Shown here in pieces: positions 1 to 11,266 of a stretch of 64,000 bases of DNA. The stretch's first letter is position 1, and each line of letters opens with the position of its first letter. Made by a program: the position numbers and the translations under genes. Under the pieces are notes generated by a model. It had not been told where the DNA came from. It made no database searches and worked only from the letters and a program-made list of their open reading frames with translations. The stretch is from Weissella koreensis KACC 15510 (lineage in GTDB: Bacteria > Bacillota > Bacilli > Lactobacillales > Lactobacillaceae): positions 496,001-560,000 of the forward strand of contig NC_015759.1 in NCBI RefSeq assembly GCF_000219805.1, in the 5' to 3' direction.

Positions 1-53
1 TTGCCTTAAATATCTCTGCAAATTCTTGCTATTGAAAATTTTCATATTTATAT

Positions 54-89
54 AAAAAAAGGCGAATCATCAAAATTCATCGCCTTTTT
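54..89 (-). terminator. pyrG intrinsic terminator
   Basis: GGCGA (61-65) pairs with TCGCC (80-84), with extra pairing next to the loop, and is followed on the minus strand by a run of seven T. It lies just after the pyrG stop. T runs on both sides mean it could act in both directions. Confidence 0.8.
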
Positions 90-102
90 AAAAATTTTAA
101 TA

Positions 103-1716
<1,614 letters not shown>

Positions 1717-1769
1717 CTAAACGCAATTTCTACGTACTAATTCGTGTGCCATATTTTTTATTGTTAAAT

Positions 1770-1847
1770 CAATAAAACTCCCGTTGCTATGTTAGCATTA
1801 GGAGTCTAATAGTTAATTTAACCGTTCTTGTAAACAAACAAGAGCCC
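1770..1847 (-). promoter_or_regulatory. pyrG attenuator leader (reiterative-transcription type)
   Basis: The predicted transcript begins GGGCTC (1847-1842), the start sequence on which CTP-sensitive G addition occurs in Bacillus and Lactococcus pyrG (established for that family). A short hairpin TCTTGT/ACAAGA follows. Next is an attenuator hairpin: ACTCC/GGAGT on the outside (1801-1805 with 1777-1781) and GCTA/TAGC inside, ending in TTTTATT. In the known mechanism, extra 5' G residues made when CTP is low pair with the pyrimidine-rich arm and block termination. The layout is seen directly; the mechanism here is inferred. Confidence 0.75.
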
Positions 1848-1855
1848 GGGACTTT

Positions 1856-1884
1856 ATTATACATGATAATAAATCAAATGTCAA
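1856..1884 (-). promoter_or_regulatory. pyrG promoter
   Basis: Perfect -35 TTGACA (1884-1879), 17-base spacer and perfect -10 TATAAT (1861-1856). The -10 ends 8 bases before the GGGCTC start, and the -35 begins just after the rpoE stop codon. Confidence 0.85.
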
Positions 1885-1889
1885 AGACA

Positions 1890-2483
1890 TTACTTTTCAA
1901 TGTCCCCTGATCCATAATCATCATCGACGTCTTTGCCAATTCCAGAGATATCGTCACCGATACCATTTGAAACTTCAAATTCATCACTTTTGGCGACCGC
2001 GTCGTCATCGTCGTCATCATCTGTCTCAACTTCAACATCAACAGTTGCAACAGTTTCATCAGCTGGTGTTGGTTCTTCTTCGAAGTCATCTTCTTCAGGA
2101 TCATCATCCCAGCCAACAACATCATCGTCATCGGTATCCAACAAAGCCGCAGCTTTCTTAGTTGCCTTCTTTTTCTTCTTTGTGGCAGCTTCTTCTTCAA
2201 GGTCCAAATGGATTTCTTCATTAATTGAATCAAATGGATACCATGAACGAAGTCCCCAAACATTATCACCCAAAGAAATAAAAGATCCGTCGATATTTAA
2301 ATCTGTATAAAATTGTGATGTTCGCTTTTCGAGCTCATCGGCGCTCTGACCAATATATTCTGATACTTGTTTCAATAAATCATAAAAATCAACAGTCTCA
2401 TGACGCTCGTGTAGTATCTCACGTGCCACTTCGATCATTGAAAGTTCTGATTTTTTCTGATTGTCAAATTTTGATAATGCCAA
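1890..2483 (-). CDS. rpoE: RNA polymerase delta subunit
   Basis: Delta is the Gram-positive accessory subunit of RNA polymerase; it helps enzyme recycling and promoter selectivity. The N-terminal folded domain (about residues 1-90, with ELSMIEVAREILHE) is followed by a lysine patch and a long Asp/Glu-rich disordered tail, typical of the family. I place the start at TTG 2483. AAAGGA lies 10 bases upstream, and the resulting N terminus aligns residue for residue with the Bacillus protein. The GTG at 2492 would sit directly on that ribosome-binding site. About 197 residues. The promoter is at 2520-2548, inside a repeat shared with the ywfO end. Confidence 0.93.
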   Translation of the reverse strand: MALSKFDNQKKSELSMIEVAREILHERHETVDFYDLLKQVSEYIGQSADELEKRTSQFYTDLNIDGSFISLGDNVWGLRSWYPFDSINEEIHLDLEEEAATKKKKKATKKAAALLDTDDDDVVGWDDDPEEDDFEEEPTPADETVATVDVEVETDDDDDDDAVAKSDEFEVSNGIGDDISGIGKDVDDDYGSGDIEK

Positions 2484-2517
2484 ATCACGCACATCCTTTC
2501 AAGGGTTTACTATTAAT

Positions 2518-2596
2518 TAATAGTACTTTATTTCATTAAATTATTCAATGATTAATCCTAAATTTAAGAATCAATTCCTATCAAAGCACCATTATT
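2518..2596. repeat. Left copy of duplicated ywfO 3' end plus rpoE promoter
   Basis: Matches 15023-15101 in the same orientation at a constant offset of 12,505 bases; 62 of 75 positions from 2521 to 2595 are identical with no gaps. Read on the minus strand it encodes NNGALIGIDS and a stop, matching the ywfO C terminus (HNGALIGIYPRNSD). It is therefore a relic of a ywfO 3' end, and it stops right at the rmlD stop codon. Confidence 0.85.
2520..2548 (-). promoter_or_regulatory. rpoE promoter
   Basis: -35 TTGAAT (2548-2543), 17-base spacer, -10 TACTAT (2525-2520), 37 bases before the chosen rpoE start. The same promoter, slightly changed, is present in the second repeat copy. Confidence 0.6.
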
Positions 2597-2598
2597 AT

Positions 2599-3435
2599 TT
2601 ATATCTCAGATAAGAAAGTTGCTAATGCATCACGCCAAGTTGGTATCTCAAAACCAGTCAACTTCGCTTTCTCTAAACTCATTACCGAATGCTTTGGGCG
2701 ATACGCTTTTTGTGGAAACTGATCACTAGTAACCGGCATAACTTCAACTGGCAAATTTTTCAAAATTTCTTCAGCAAATTCAAACCAAGTGGCAGTATCA
2801 TCATTTGATAAATTATAAATACCATATTCTGATTTAGAGTTAATTAAATGTAGCATAAATTCTGCTAGTGTCCTTGTCCATGTTGGTCGCCCCAGCTGAT
2901 CATTTACCACTGTTAATTTAGGATGGTTCTCTGCCAATCTCTTCATTGTATAAACGAAATTAGGCCCAAACTCACCAAATACCCAACTTGTTCGAACTAT
3001 ATAAGACGAAGCACCACTCTCAATAACAGCTAATTCACCAGCTAATTTAGCACGTCCATAAGCGTTTTTGGGATTTACTGAATCCGTCTCTTGATATTCA
3101 TCATTATTCATTCCATCAAAGACATAATCTGTAGAAACAGCAACCAATTTAGCATTATATTGTTTAGCAGCGTCAGCAATATTTTTTGTACCTTCTACGT
3201 TAACTTTCCAATTGAGAGAACGTCCTTCATCTTCTGCCAAATCAACTTTTGTATAAGCAGCAGCATGTAGTACTACATCTGGTTTTTCTGTTTCAAAAAC
3301 ACTCATAACTGCGAGACGATCAGTAATATCTAACTCATTAGAATCAAATGCCACAAATGTCAGGTTTCGTTCCTTCAAAATTTTTTGTAATTCTTGGCCT
3401 AGCTGTCCATGAGCTCCTGTAATTAAATACTTCAT
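2599..3435 (-). CDS. rmlD: dTDP-4-dehydrorhamnose reductase
   Basis: Last step of dTDP-L-rhamnose synthesis: NADPH-dependent reduction of dTDP-4-dehydro-L-rhamnose. The 278-residue short-chain dehydrogenase-type protein opens with the Rossmann motif GAHGQLGQEL and has the YGRAK (YxxxK) catalytic pair near residue 125. The start ATG follows GGAGGAATTAAT. It is last in the rmlACBD set and is separated from rmlB by a strong terminator-like hairpin, so it may be made in lower amounts. No terminator is visible between it and rpoE. Confidence 0.96.
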   Translation of the reverse strand: MKYLITGAHGQLGQELQKILKERNLTFVAFDSNELDITDRLAVMSVFETEKPDVVLHAAAYTKVDLAEDEGRSLNWKVNVEGTKNIADAAKQYNAKLVAVSTDYVFDGMNNDEYQETDSVNPKNAYGRAKLAGELAVIESGASSYIVRTSWVFGEFGPNFVYTMKRLAENHPKLTVVNDQLGRPTWTRTLAEFMLHLINSKSEYGIYNLSNDDTATWFEFAEEILKNLPVEVMPVTSDQFPQKAYRPKHSVMSLEKAKLTGFEIPTWRDALATFLSEI

Positions 3436-3448
3436 ATTAATTCCTCCG

Positions 3449-3474
3449 AAAAAAAGTCAGCTTTCGCTGACTTT
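3449..3474 (-). terminator. Terminator-like hairpin between rmlB and rmlD
   Basis: A 9-bp perfect stem, AAAGTCAGC (3474-3466) with GCTGACTTT (3461-3453), closed by a GAAA loop and followed by T7 on the minus strand. It lies 3 bases after the rmlB stop and directly before the rmlD ribosome-binding site. Confidence 0.85.
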
Positions 3475-3477
3475 AAA

Positions 3478-5122
<1,645 letters not shown>

Positions 5123-5128
5123 ATATTT

Positions 5129-6001
5129 CTAACCCTCTTCCTCAACAATTTTTAACAAATATTGTCCATAATCATTTTTCTTTAACGGTTGTGCCAATTT
5201 TTCTAATTGAACAATATCAATATAACCCATGCGATAAGCAATCTCTTCAAGTGAAGCCACTTTTAAATTCTGTTGCTTTTGAATCGTTGCAATAAATGAT
5301 GAAGCTTCTAACAATGAATCATGGGTTCCAGTATCTAACCAAGCATACCCACGCCCCATTACCTGAACTTCTAGGTCACCTCGGTCAAGATAGGCTTGAT
5401 TAATATCAGAAATTTCAATTTCTCCACGATCTGATGGCTTAACCTCACTAGCAATTTTAACAACGTCATTATCATAGAAATATAGACCAGTCACGGCATA
5501 ATTAGACTTTGGTTGATCCGGCTTTTCAACAATTGATAAAGCCTTCCCGTTTTCGTCAAAATCTACTACCCCAAACCGTTCTGGGTCTTTAACCTGATAT
5601 CCAAATACTGTAGCCCCTGATTTTTTAGTAGCTGCTTCTTGTAATTGCTTTGAAAGACCAGCACCATAGAAGATATTGTCTCCTAATACCAAAGCAACAT
5701 TATCATTACCAATAAAATATGCTCCAATAATAAAAGCGTCTGCTAAGCCGCGTGGCTCATCTTGAATTGCATACTGAATATCTAAACCGATATTATGACC
5801 ATCACCGAATAATTCTTGGAACTGGTCAACGTATTCTGGTGTCGAAATTAATAATATCTCTTTAATTCCTGCTAGCATTAACACTGATAGTGGATAATAA
5901 ATCATTGGTTTGTCATAAATAGGCACAAGTTGTTTACTTGTTGCCTTAGTAATTGGATAAAGACGTGTTCCGGATCCTCCGGCTAGGATAATACCTTTCA
6001 T
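5129..6001 (-). CDS. rmlA: Glucose-1-phosphate thymidylyltransferase
   Basis: First step of the pathway: dTTP plus glucose-1-phosphate to dTDP-glucose. Nucleotidyltransferase signature [18 protein letters not shown] at the extreme N terminus, then LGDNIFYG. The start is placed at ATG 6001 (MKGIILAGG) because the family begins there and AAAGG lies upstream; an in-frame ATG 48 bases earlier adds residues not expected in the family. About 290 residues. First gene of rmlACBD; the 540-base region upstream must hold its promoter, but I could not assign one with confidence. Confidence 0.96.
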   Translation of the reverse strand: MKGIILAGGSGTRLYPITKATSKQLVPIYDKPMIYYPLSVLMLAGIKEILLISTPEYVDQFQELFGDGHNIGLDIQYAIQDEPRGLADAFIIGAYFIGNDNVALVLGDNIFYGAGLSKQLQEAATKKSGATVFGYQVKDPERFGVVDFDENGKALSIVEKPDQPKSNYAVTGLYFYDNDVVKIASEVKPSDRGEIEISDINQAYLDRGDLEVQVMGRGYAWLDTGTHDSLLEASSFIATIQKQQNLKVASLEEIAYRMGYIDIVQLEKLAQPLKKNDYGQYLLKIVEEEG

Positions 6002-6541
6002 CAGTTCTACCTTTCTTAACCTCGTAAGATAATTCTTGTTAGCAATCATCTAAATAAATGACATAAATATATTAAAATCCACACTAATTTATATCTACTG
6101 AACACAATTATGTATTCTTAGAAGATTGTAAAATTAATCCGAACACTTTAATAAAAAATACCCATAGTAAATGGATAACGGTTGTAGGTAGGGTGGTAGG
6201 GTATCCACACAAACTATAAAAATAGGATATATTTACTATAAATACCACCCACTTTATCTCAGATTTGAGCATGTAGCTATAAATAAATTATTAAAAGATG
6301 GTTATTCTCAAAATTAAATTGTTAATAAAATTAATATATATAAACAAAATATTAGTTTTGAACTACACAGAATACAACAATATAATCCCGTATTAAAAAA
6401 GATTATGTTAATCATGGAAAAGAATTATCTGGTCATCATAAATTAAATATGATTTGCAAATTTATTTTTATCACCCTTATATTTATATAGTATTTTGTGG
6501 GTTTGTTCGGCTTAAAGTTTTAATTATGTCTCTCATAAAAA
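6002..6541. other. Intergenic region between rmlA and the glycosyltransferase block
   Basis: No open frame with family resemblance. Very AT-rich apart from a G-rich stretch near 6174-6206. Contains the nested inverted repeats at 6165-6251. It marks a sharp change in base composition between the rml genes and the glycosyltransferase block, and may be a recombination junction. Confidence 0.6.
6165..6251. repeat. Interlocking inverted repeats
   Basis: Three exact complementary pairs: ATAGTAAAT (6165-6173) with ATTTACTAT (6232-6240); GGGTGGTA (6192-6199) with TACCACCC (6244-6251); GGATA (6174-6178) with TATCC (6203-6207). The first two cross each other, so the RNA could form mutually exclusive or pseudoknot-like folds. 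Function unknown. Confidence 0.6.
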
Positions 6542-7664
6542 TTAATAAAATGATAATATTTCACTAACTGTTTTATCAAATCCAAATTTAGATTGTCCCA
6601 CAATATCATTATCTAGATTTCTATCTGACGAAGAATTATCAAAGATCATATCATCTATATTTTTGGCCCATTCTTTATCAGATTCAGAATTAGACAAGTA
6701 TGAAATTTTATTAATAATATTCACCTCACTCGTGAATGCCTCCTTAGAAACAACTAATGGTAATCCAGCAGCTTGCGCTTCTACGGCTGAAAAAGGTAGT
6801 CCTTCATATAACGAAGGCATAAGCATTAAATCTGAGGCCATTAATAACCCCTTAACGTCTTTTTGACTACCTAAAAATTTAACTCTATCTGAAATACCCA
6901 AATTATATATTTTCTGGATAATATCATTTTGTAAACTTCCTGAACCAACAAGAATTAAATAATATTTTTTTTATAATATAATTCATTAAATATACTTATA
7001 ATTTTCTCGTGATTCTTCTGATACTCAATTCTAGCAACTGATATTATAACCTTAGAGTCTTCAGGAATATTAAGATTCCTTCTAACTTCATTTCTAATAT
7101 CTCTATCAAAATTAAATTTCTCAACCTCAATTCCATTCGTTATTACAGTAAAGTCTAATTTTCGAAACATCCAATTACCCGCTTCAGTACTAGCAGCTAA
7201 CAACTGGATATTTTTATTATTTAACTTTTTTCTTTGTAATATCGCTATACTTTTTAAAATAGATTTTTTTAAAAAGCTTCTATTCCCATAAGATGTATTG
7301 TGTGCATGAAATATAACTTTAGTTACCCCACTATTTTTGGCAGCTATAGCGAAAAAAGAAGGCAATAAATAATTAGCATTTATGTGTATAGCATCAAATT
7401 TATAAACTGAAAATAATTTTTTGGCAAGATTATGTCCAAAAACCATATTTTTTATTCCTGTAGGCATTTGATAATTTAAAATATGTCCACCATTTTCAAT
7501 TATTTCATTTTTATACGCAATATCTTCTTTCCAAATATTTAAAAAAGTTATATCTACACTTTTATACTTTTTTCTTAATGCATTAAATAAATTCATAGAA
7601 AAAGTTTCAGTCCCACCTCTATTAGGTGTCATCCCTATTATTAAAATTTTTTTTTATTTTCCAT
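6542..7664 (-). pseudogene. Glycosyltransferase family 4, broken at two poly-A tracts
   Basis: One GT4 gene read in three pieces. ATG 7664 follows AAAGG and sits 2 bases after the stop of the upstream gene. The first frame encodes MENKKK, then stops after an A9 tract (7655-7647); one more A would give MENKKKILIIGMTPNRGG, the normal GT4 N terminus. The middle piece (7632-6955, from MTPNRGGTETFSMN) stops after an A8 tract (6972-6965); one more A would lead into LILVGSGSLQNDIIQKIYNL and the last piece (6901-6542) with the nucleotide-sugar motif PSLYEGLPFSAVEAQAAGLP. The restored protein is about 370 residues. Likely a late transferase for the repeat unit. Decay, phase variation or sequencing error are all possible. 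Confidence 0.85.
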
Positions 7665-7666
7665 TA

Positions 7667-8656
7667 TCAGTTAACCTTTAATTCTGACTTAGACAGCTTA
7701 ATTAAAAGAGCATAAAACAACAAACTAAAATTTGGATTTTTACGAGATAATAATCTTCTTATGGGGAATAAAATCTTAAATTTAGTTATAAAATTTCTGC
7801 TATTTACATATTTATCAATAGTCGCCGCTAATTTTTCATTGTTATCTATTACATCATCTTTAAATAACTTTGAAACAAGATAAAAGTTTAATATTTGTTG
7901 CTTTTTAACTTGCTTTAATTTATTTATTTGCAGTAATTTGGATAATGTTGTTTCTCTAGATTTTGTGCTCACTCCTATAACATTATTTCCGTGTTGCCTA
8001 TAATTTACTAATGGCTTATCAATAAACATTAAATTACCAGTCATAGCTATTAACAACGCTATGAAAGCATCATGCATATTTACTTTATCGAAAGTTTCAT
8101 CATTTACTGTCCTAATATAATTTACTGTTTTTTTATTTATAGCAAAGCTAGCTCCAGTTACCAAATTTCGATTCAATAATTTTGATAACACATTCTCATA
8201 TTTACCAATAGATAAATTTTCTTTCATCCTTTGACCTGTGCTGACTCCTTTAGCATCAGCTACCCATAAGTCAGAATATACACCAACGGGAATGCCATTT
8301 TCATGAAGATGAAATACTGCTAAAAATTCTCTTAATTTATTTGGTAACCATATATCATCTTGATCAGAGAAAAAATAATAATCTCCATCAACTAATTTAA
8401 GTAGTTTAAAAAATGATCTTTTAACTCCTATATTAGGGCTATTCCTATCTATTTGTTTTATAGTATTGGGATAATTATTAACATATTTATCAATAATATC
8501 TTGTGTATTATCTTTAGACCCATCATCCCGTATATATATTTTTAAATCAAATTTTTGATTATCAAACTTTTGATTTAAAATACTATCTAATTGATTTTCT
8601 AAATAACGGTCTCCGTTATAGGTAGACATAACAACAGATACATTTGATCTATTCAT
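7667..8656 (-). CDS. Glycosyltransferase family 2
   Basis: Predicted cytoplasmic inverting transferase adding a sugar to the lipid-linked repeat unit; possibly a rhamnosyltransferase because of rmlACBD nearby (inference). About 329 residues. GT-A fold signatures at the N terminus: VVMSTYNGDRYLENQLDSIL, IRDDGSKDNT, and SDQDDIW supplying the metal-binding DxD-like site. The start is placed at ATG 8656 with AAAGG 8 bases upstream; the TTG just before it is less likely. Its TGA is followed after 2 bases by the ATG of the broken GT4 gene. Confidence 0.9.
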   Translation of the reverse strand: MNRSNVSVVMSTYNGDRYLENQLDSILNQKFDNQKFDLKIYIRDDGSKDNTQDIIDKYVNNYPNTIKQIDRNSPNIGVKRSFFKLLKLVDGDYYFFSDQDDIWLPNKLREFLAVFHLHENGIPVGVYSDLWVADAKGVSTGQRMKENLSIGKYENVLSKLLNRNLVTGASFAINKKTVNYIRTVNDETFDKVNMHDAFIALLIAMTGNLMFIDKPLVNYRQHGNNVIGVSTKSRETTLSKLLQINKLKQVKKQQILNFYLVSKLFKDDVIDNNEKLAATIDKYVNSRNFITKFKILFPIRRLLSRKNPNFSLLFYALLIKLSKSELKVN

Positions 8657-8698
8657 CAACTTAACCTTTCCAATTACCTAATTATTTTATTCGCTATA

Positions 8699-9688
8699 TT
8701 ATTTAATACTTATATCTGATCGATCATCTTCACTTATATTTAATCTTTTGTGTAACATATCACTATATTTATTTATAACTGTGTCTGTTACATAATTTTG
8801 ATCATGCTCATGAAACGCATCCATATCTCTAGCCAATCTATCAGAACTTCCATTATCAGCATATCCACGTTTACTTTTTTTTATAAATTCTTCCAGTGAT
8901 TTAGAATAATAATGATTTATTCTAATTTTATTTTTAGAAGCAGGTTCAGCATAAATTTTTGTATGATAAGGATAGTTCCATATTCGTTTACCATTTTCAT
9001 CAATAGTTTTTCCAATTATAGTAGCCCAATGAGGTGACCCAACTTTTAATACTAATCTTGGATTTAAAATTGGTTTATAGTCTGCGATAAACTCTGATCT
9101 AGCATGATATTTGAAGTTGTCAGTTACTAAGCCTTTTGGCTTCTTTTTTAAACCGTTTGATCCATATATCAACCAACCAACTAAAATTTGAGAAAACGAT
9201 ATATCCAAAGAATTCATCATGTCTAAAATGTTTTCTTTCTCAACAGGAACAATAAATTCATCGGCATCAATAATTGCCAACCATCTCACATCATTTCTGT
9301 ATTGCTCAATAGCTTCGTTATAAACAGCCAATTGTTGCTTTTTACCTTTTATGAACTTATATTTTACTAATCCTTGATCAATATACGGTTGCAAAACTTC
9401 CATAATGTTATCATCTGATTCATTATCATATATATAGAAAATATCAACTCCTACTAATTTATGAAATTCAATCCATTCCTTTAAGTATGGAGATTCATTT
9501 TTAACTATAGCCACAACACCTAGCTGATGTTCAAATTCTTTTAGAATATTATTGTCGTGGACACGTTGATAGCTCTTATATAATCCATATTTGATTAATA
9601 TTTTTAAATGGTGATAAACACCGACACAATCATGAATTCTTCTAAGCAAGATTCTCTTAATCCTGGGCATCTCTTGTTTATATCTCAT
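8699..9688 (-). CDS. Glycosyltransferase family 92-like protein
   Basis: The 329-residue protein has the pattern of the GT92/DUF23 group: VVAIVKNESPYLKEWIEFH, IYDNESDDN, then IIDADEFIVP, the DxD metal site. Basic residues cluster in the first 20 positions. It begins shortly after the wzx stop; a GGAGG lies 15 bases before the ATG, rather far, so an internal ATG at MPRIKRI is possible. Donor and acceptor sugars cannot be read from the sequence. The base composition is as AT-rich as the neighbouring genes. Confidence 0.85.
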   Translation of the reverse strand: MRYKQEMPRIKRILLRRIHDCVGVYHHLKILIKYGLYKSYQRVHDNNILKEFEHQLGVVAIVKNESPYLKEWIEFHKLVGVDIFYIYDNESDDNIMEVLQPYIDQGLVKYKFIKGKKQQLAVYNEAIEQYRNDVRWLAIIDADEFIVPVEKENILDMMNSLDISFSQILVGWLIYGSNGLKKKPKGLVTDNFKYHARSEFIADYKPILNPRLVLKVGSPHWATIIGKTIDENGKRIWNYPYHTKIYAEPASKNKIRINHYYSKSLEEFIKKSKRGYADNGSSDRLARDMDAFHEHDQNYVTDTVINKYSDMLHKRLNISEDDRSDISIK

Positions 9689-9691
9689 AAT

Positions 9692-11227
9692 TTATCTAAT
9701 TTTCCTCCAAATATTAATCATTAATGTTTTAAAAGTCCGATTGCCTATGTTTATTATAAATAATATGCAAATTGATGAAATTAAATTTATTAAAAATATT
9801 ATTATTATAAAAATAATACCATTTCCAACCAATGAGTGTGTCACAATCCAAACAACAATAGTTGCAATTATTACGCCCAGTGCTCCTCTGATATAATCAA
9901 ATATATAGTGATCAACCTTGACTTTTATACCATATTTCAAAACTATATAAGGCTCATACCAGCTAACTGTTATTAATGTTGAAATAATTGTTCCCAATAA
10001 TATTCCTTTCAAGCCAAAATTAAAGTGAATTAAAAATACCAATGATAGTATCATATTCATGGCAGATTCAAACACAGATTTCCATTTTTGTACCCATTGC
10101 AATCCATATGCATCGATGAAAGTTAACGATGGTAGCCGGAAAATTTGAATTGTTAAATTAATAACAATTAGCAATGTAACCTCCTGGGAAAGAACATAAT
10201 CTTTTCCCAACCACCATTGAATAAAGGGACGTAACAAAATAAAAAGTTGAGGTGTTATAAATAATGTTAGAGAGTAAATCACCAAATTGAATTTCTTAAA
10301 GAAATCAACTACTTCCTTATTTGAATCCTGTATCAGACTACCAATACTTGCCGTTATTGGTTGTATCATTTTATTAACTAATCCCTTCAAGTTGTTAGTT
10401 ATCATTGTATAGTTAGAATACAATCCAACAGTAGAAAGGTTAACAAATATAGATAATAAAATATTATCTGAGGCAAAGACTACCATTGACCCTATCTTAT
10501 TTGACAAGCCACCAATTGAATTTTTTATTAATGTTGTTTTTGTCTCATTATCTAATTTCAATTCACTTTTTTTATATTTTTTGAAAATAAAAGGATAATA
10601 TTTTTTAACATTAACATTTATTAAAAAATTAGATATCAACGTTATACAAACCATTATAAACGCATATATAACAGGATTTTCAAAATATATTAAGGTTATA
10701 ATTTGTAATAAATTACCAGTGAAAGTTACCATAAAGCTAATCAATGTTATGACATAGTTACGTTGATCCGAATTTAATATTGTTCTGTTATACGTGAAAA
10801 AGTAACTACCTACTGAATTCGCTAAAAACAACAAGTATATTAATAATACATTGTCTAAATTATTACCTTGTTCACCAATAATGTCAGGTAAAAATGGTAT
10901 AAGAAATAGTCCAATAATTAATACCAAAAAACCAACAGTTTCATATACTTTTTTGAAGGTTCTAATAATTTTCACTATACCGAATTGATCATTATGCGCA
11001 ATAGGTTTATATAAAAGAAATGAAAAAGCTGTCTCCATACCTAGATCTGTCAAAGATAACATTTGAATAACACTACTAAATACACCATTTAGTCCCAAAT
11101 ATTGTTCACCTAAAGTTTTAATGAAAAAAGTTCTCACAACAAATGAAAGTATTGTAGTTAAAATAAATGTCATTCCAGCAATAGACCCATTTTTTAAAAT
11201 GTTTTTTGAAACTGATGTATTATTCAT
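9692..11227 (-). CDS. Polysaccharide repeat-unit flippase (Wzx-like)
   Basis: Integral membrane protein of the MOP flippase superfamily, predicted to flip undecaprenyl-diphosphate-linked repeat units to the outer face. 511 residues with about 12-14 hydrophobic segments spread over the whole length, beginning with SIAGMTFILTTILSFVVRTF. Basic loops separate the early helices. It sits between the Wzy-like polymerase gene and the GT92 gene, the usual setting for Wzx. No signal peptide. Substrate unknown. Confidence 0.9.
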   Translation of the reverse strand: MNNTSVSKNILKNGSIAGMTFILTTILSFVVRTFFIKTLGEQYLGLNGVFSSVIQMLSLTDLGMETAFSFLLYKPIAHNDQFGIVKIIRTFKKVYETVGFLVLIIGLFLIPFLPDIIGEQGNNLDNVLLIYLLFLANSVGSYFFTYNRTILNSDQRNYVITLISFMVTFTGNLLQIITLIYFENPVIYAFIMVCITLISNFLINVNVKKYYPFIFKKYKKSELKLDNETKTTLIKNSIGGLSNKIGSMVVFASDNILLSIFVNLSTVGLYSNYTMITNNLKGLVNKMIQPITASIGSLIQDSNKEVVDFFKKFNLVIYSLTLFITPQLFILLRPFIQWWLGKDYVLSQEVTLLIVINLTIQIFRLPSLTFIDAYGLQWVQKWKSVFESAMNMILSLVFLIHFNFGLKGILLGTIISTLITVSWYEPYIVLKYGIKVKVDHYIFDYIRGALGVIIATIVVWIVTHSLVGNGIIFIIIIFLINLISSICILFIINIGNRTFKTLMINIWRKIR

Positions 11228-11266
11228 TACTTGAAATCGCCTTTACTTTTTTATAAAAATTTATTT

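Noticed and set aside
1874..2269. Minus-strand open frame overlapping rpoE
   Set aside because: Out-of-frame reading of the repetitive rpoE tail with low-complexity Met/Leu content.
1933..2310. Long plus-strand open frame opposite rpoE rich in Ser and Thr
   Set aside because: It is the complement of the Asp/Glu repeat tail of rpoE; no ribosome site and no family resemblance.
6190..6206. T-box-like AGGGTGG on the plus strand
   Set aside because: The rest of the T-box core (ACCGCG) is absent and no plus-strand gene follows.
6358..6480. Possible degraded transposase in the rmlA upstream region (short plus-strand pieces such as NPVLKKIMLIMEK and LSGHHK)
   Set aside because: Only a vague likeness to IS3-type OrfB, in two frames and with no second matching block; it cannot be told from chance in AT-rich DNA.
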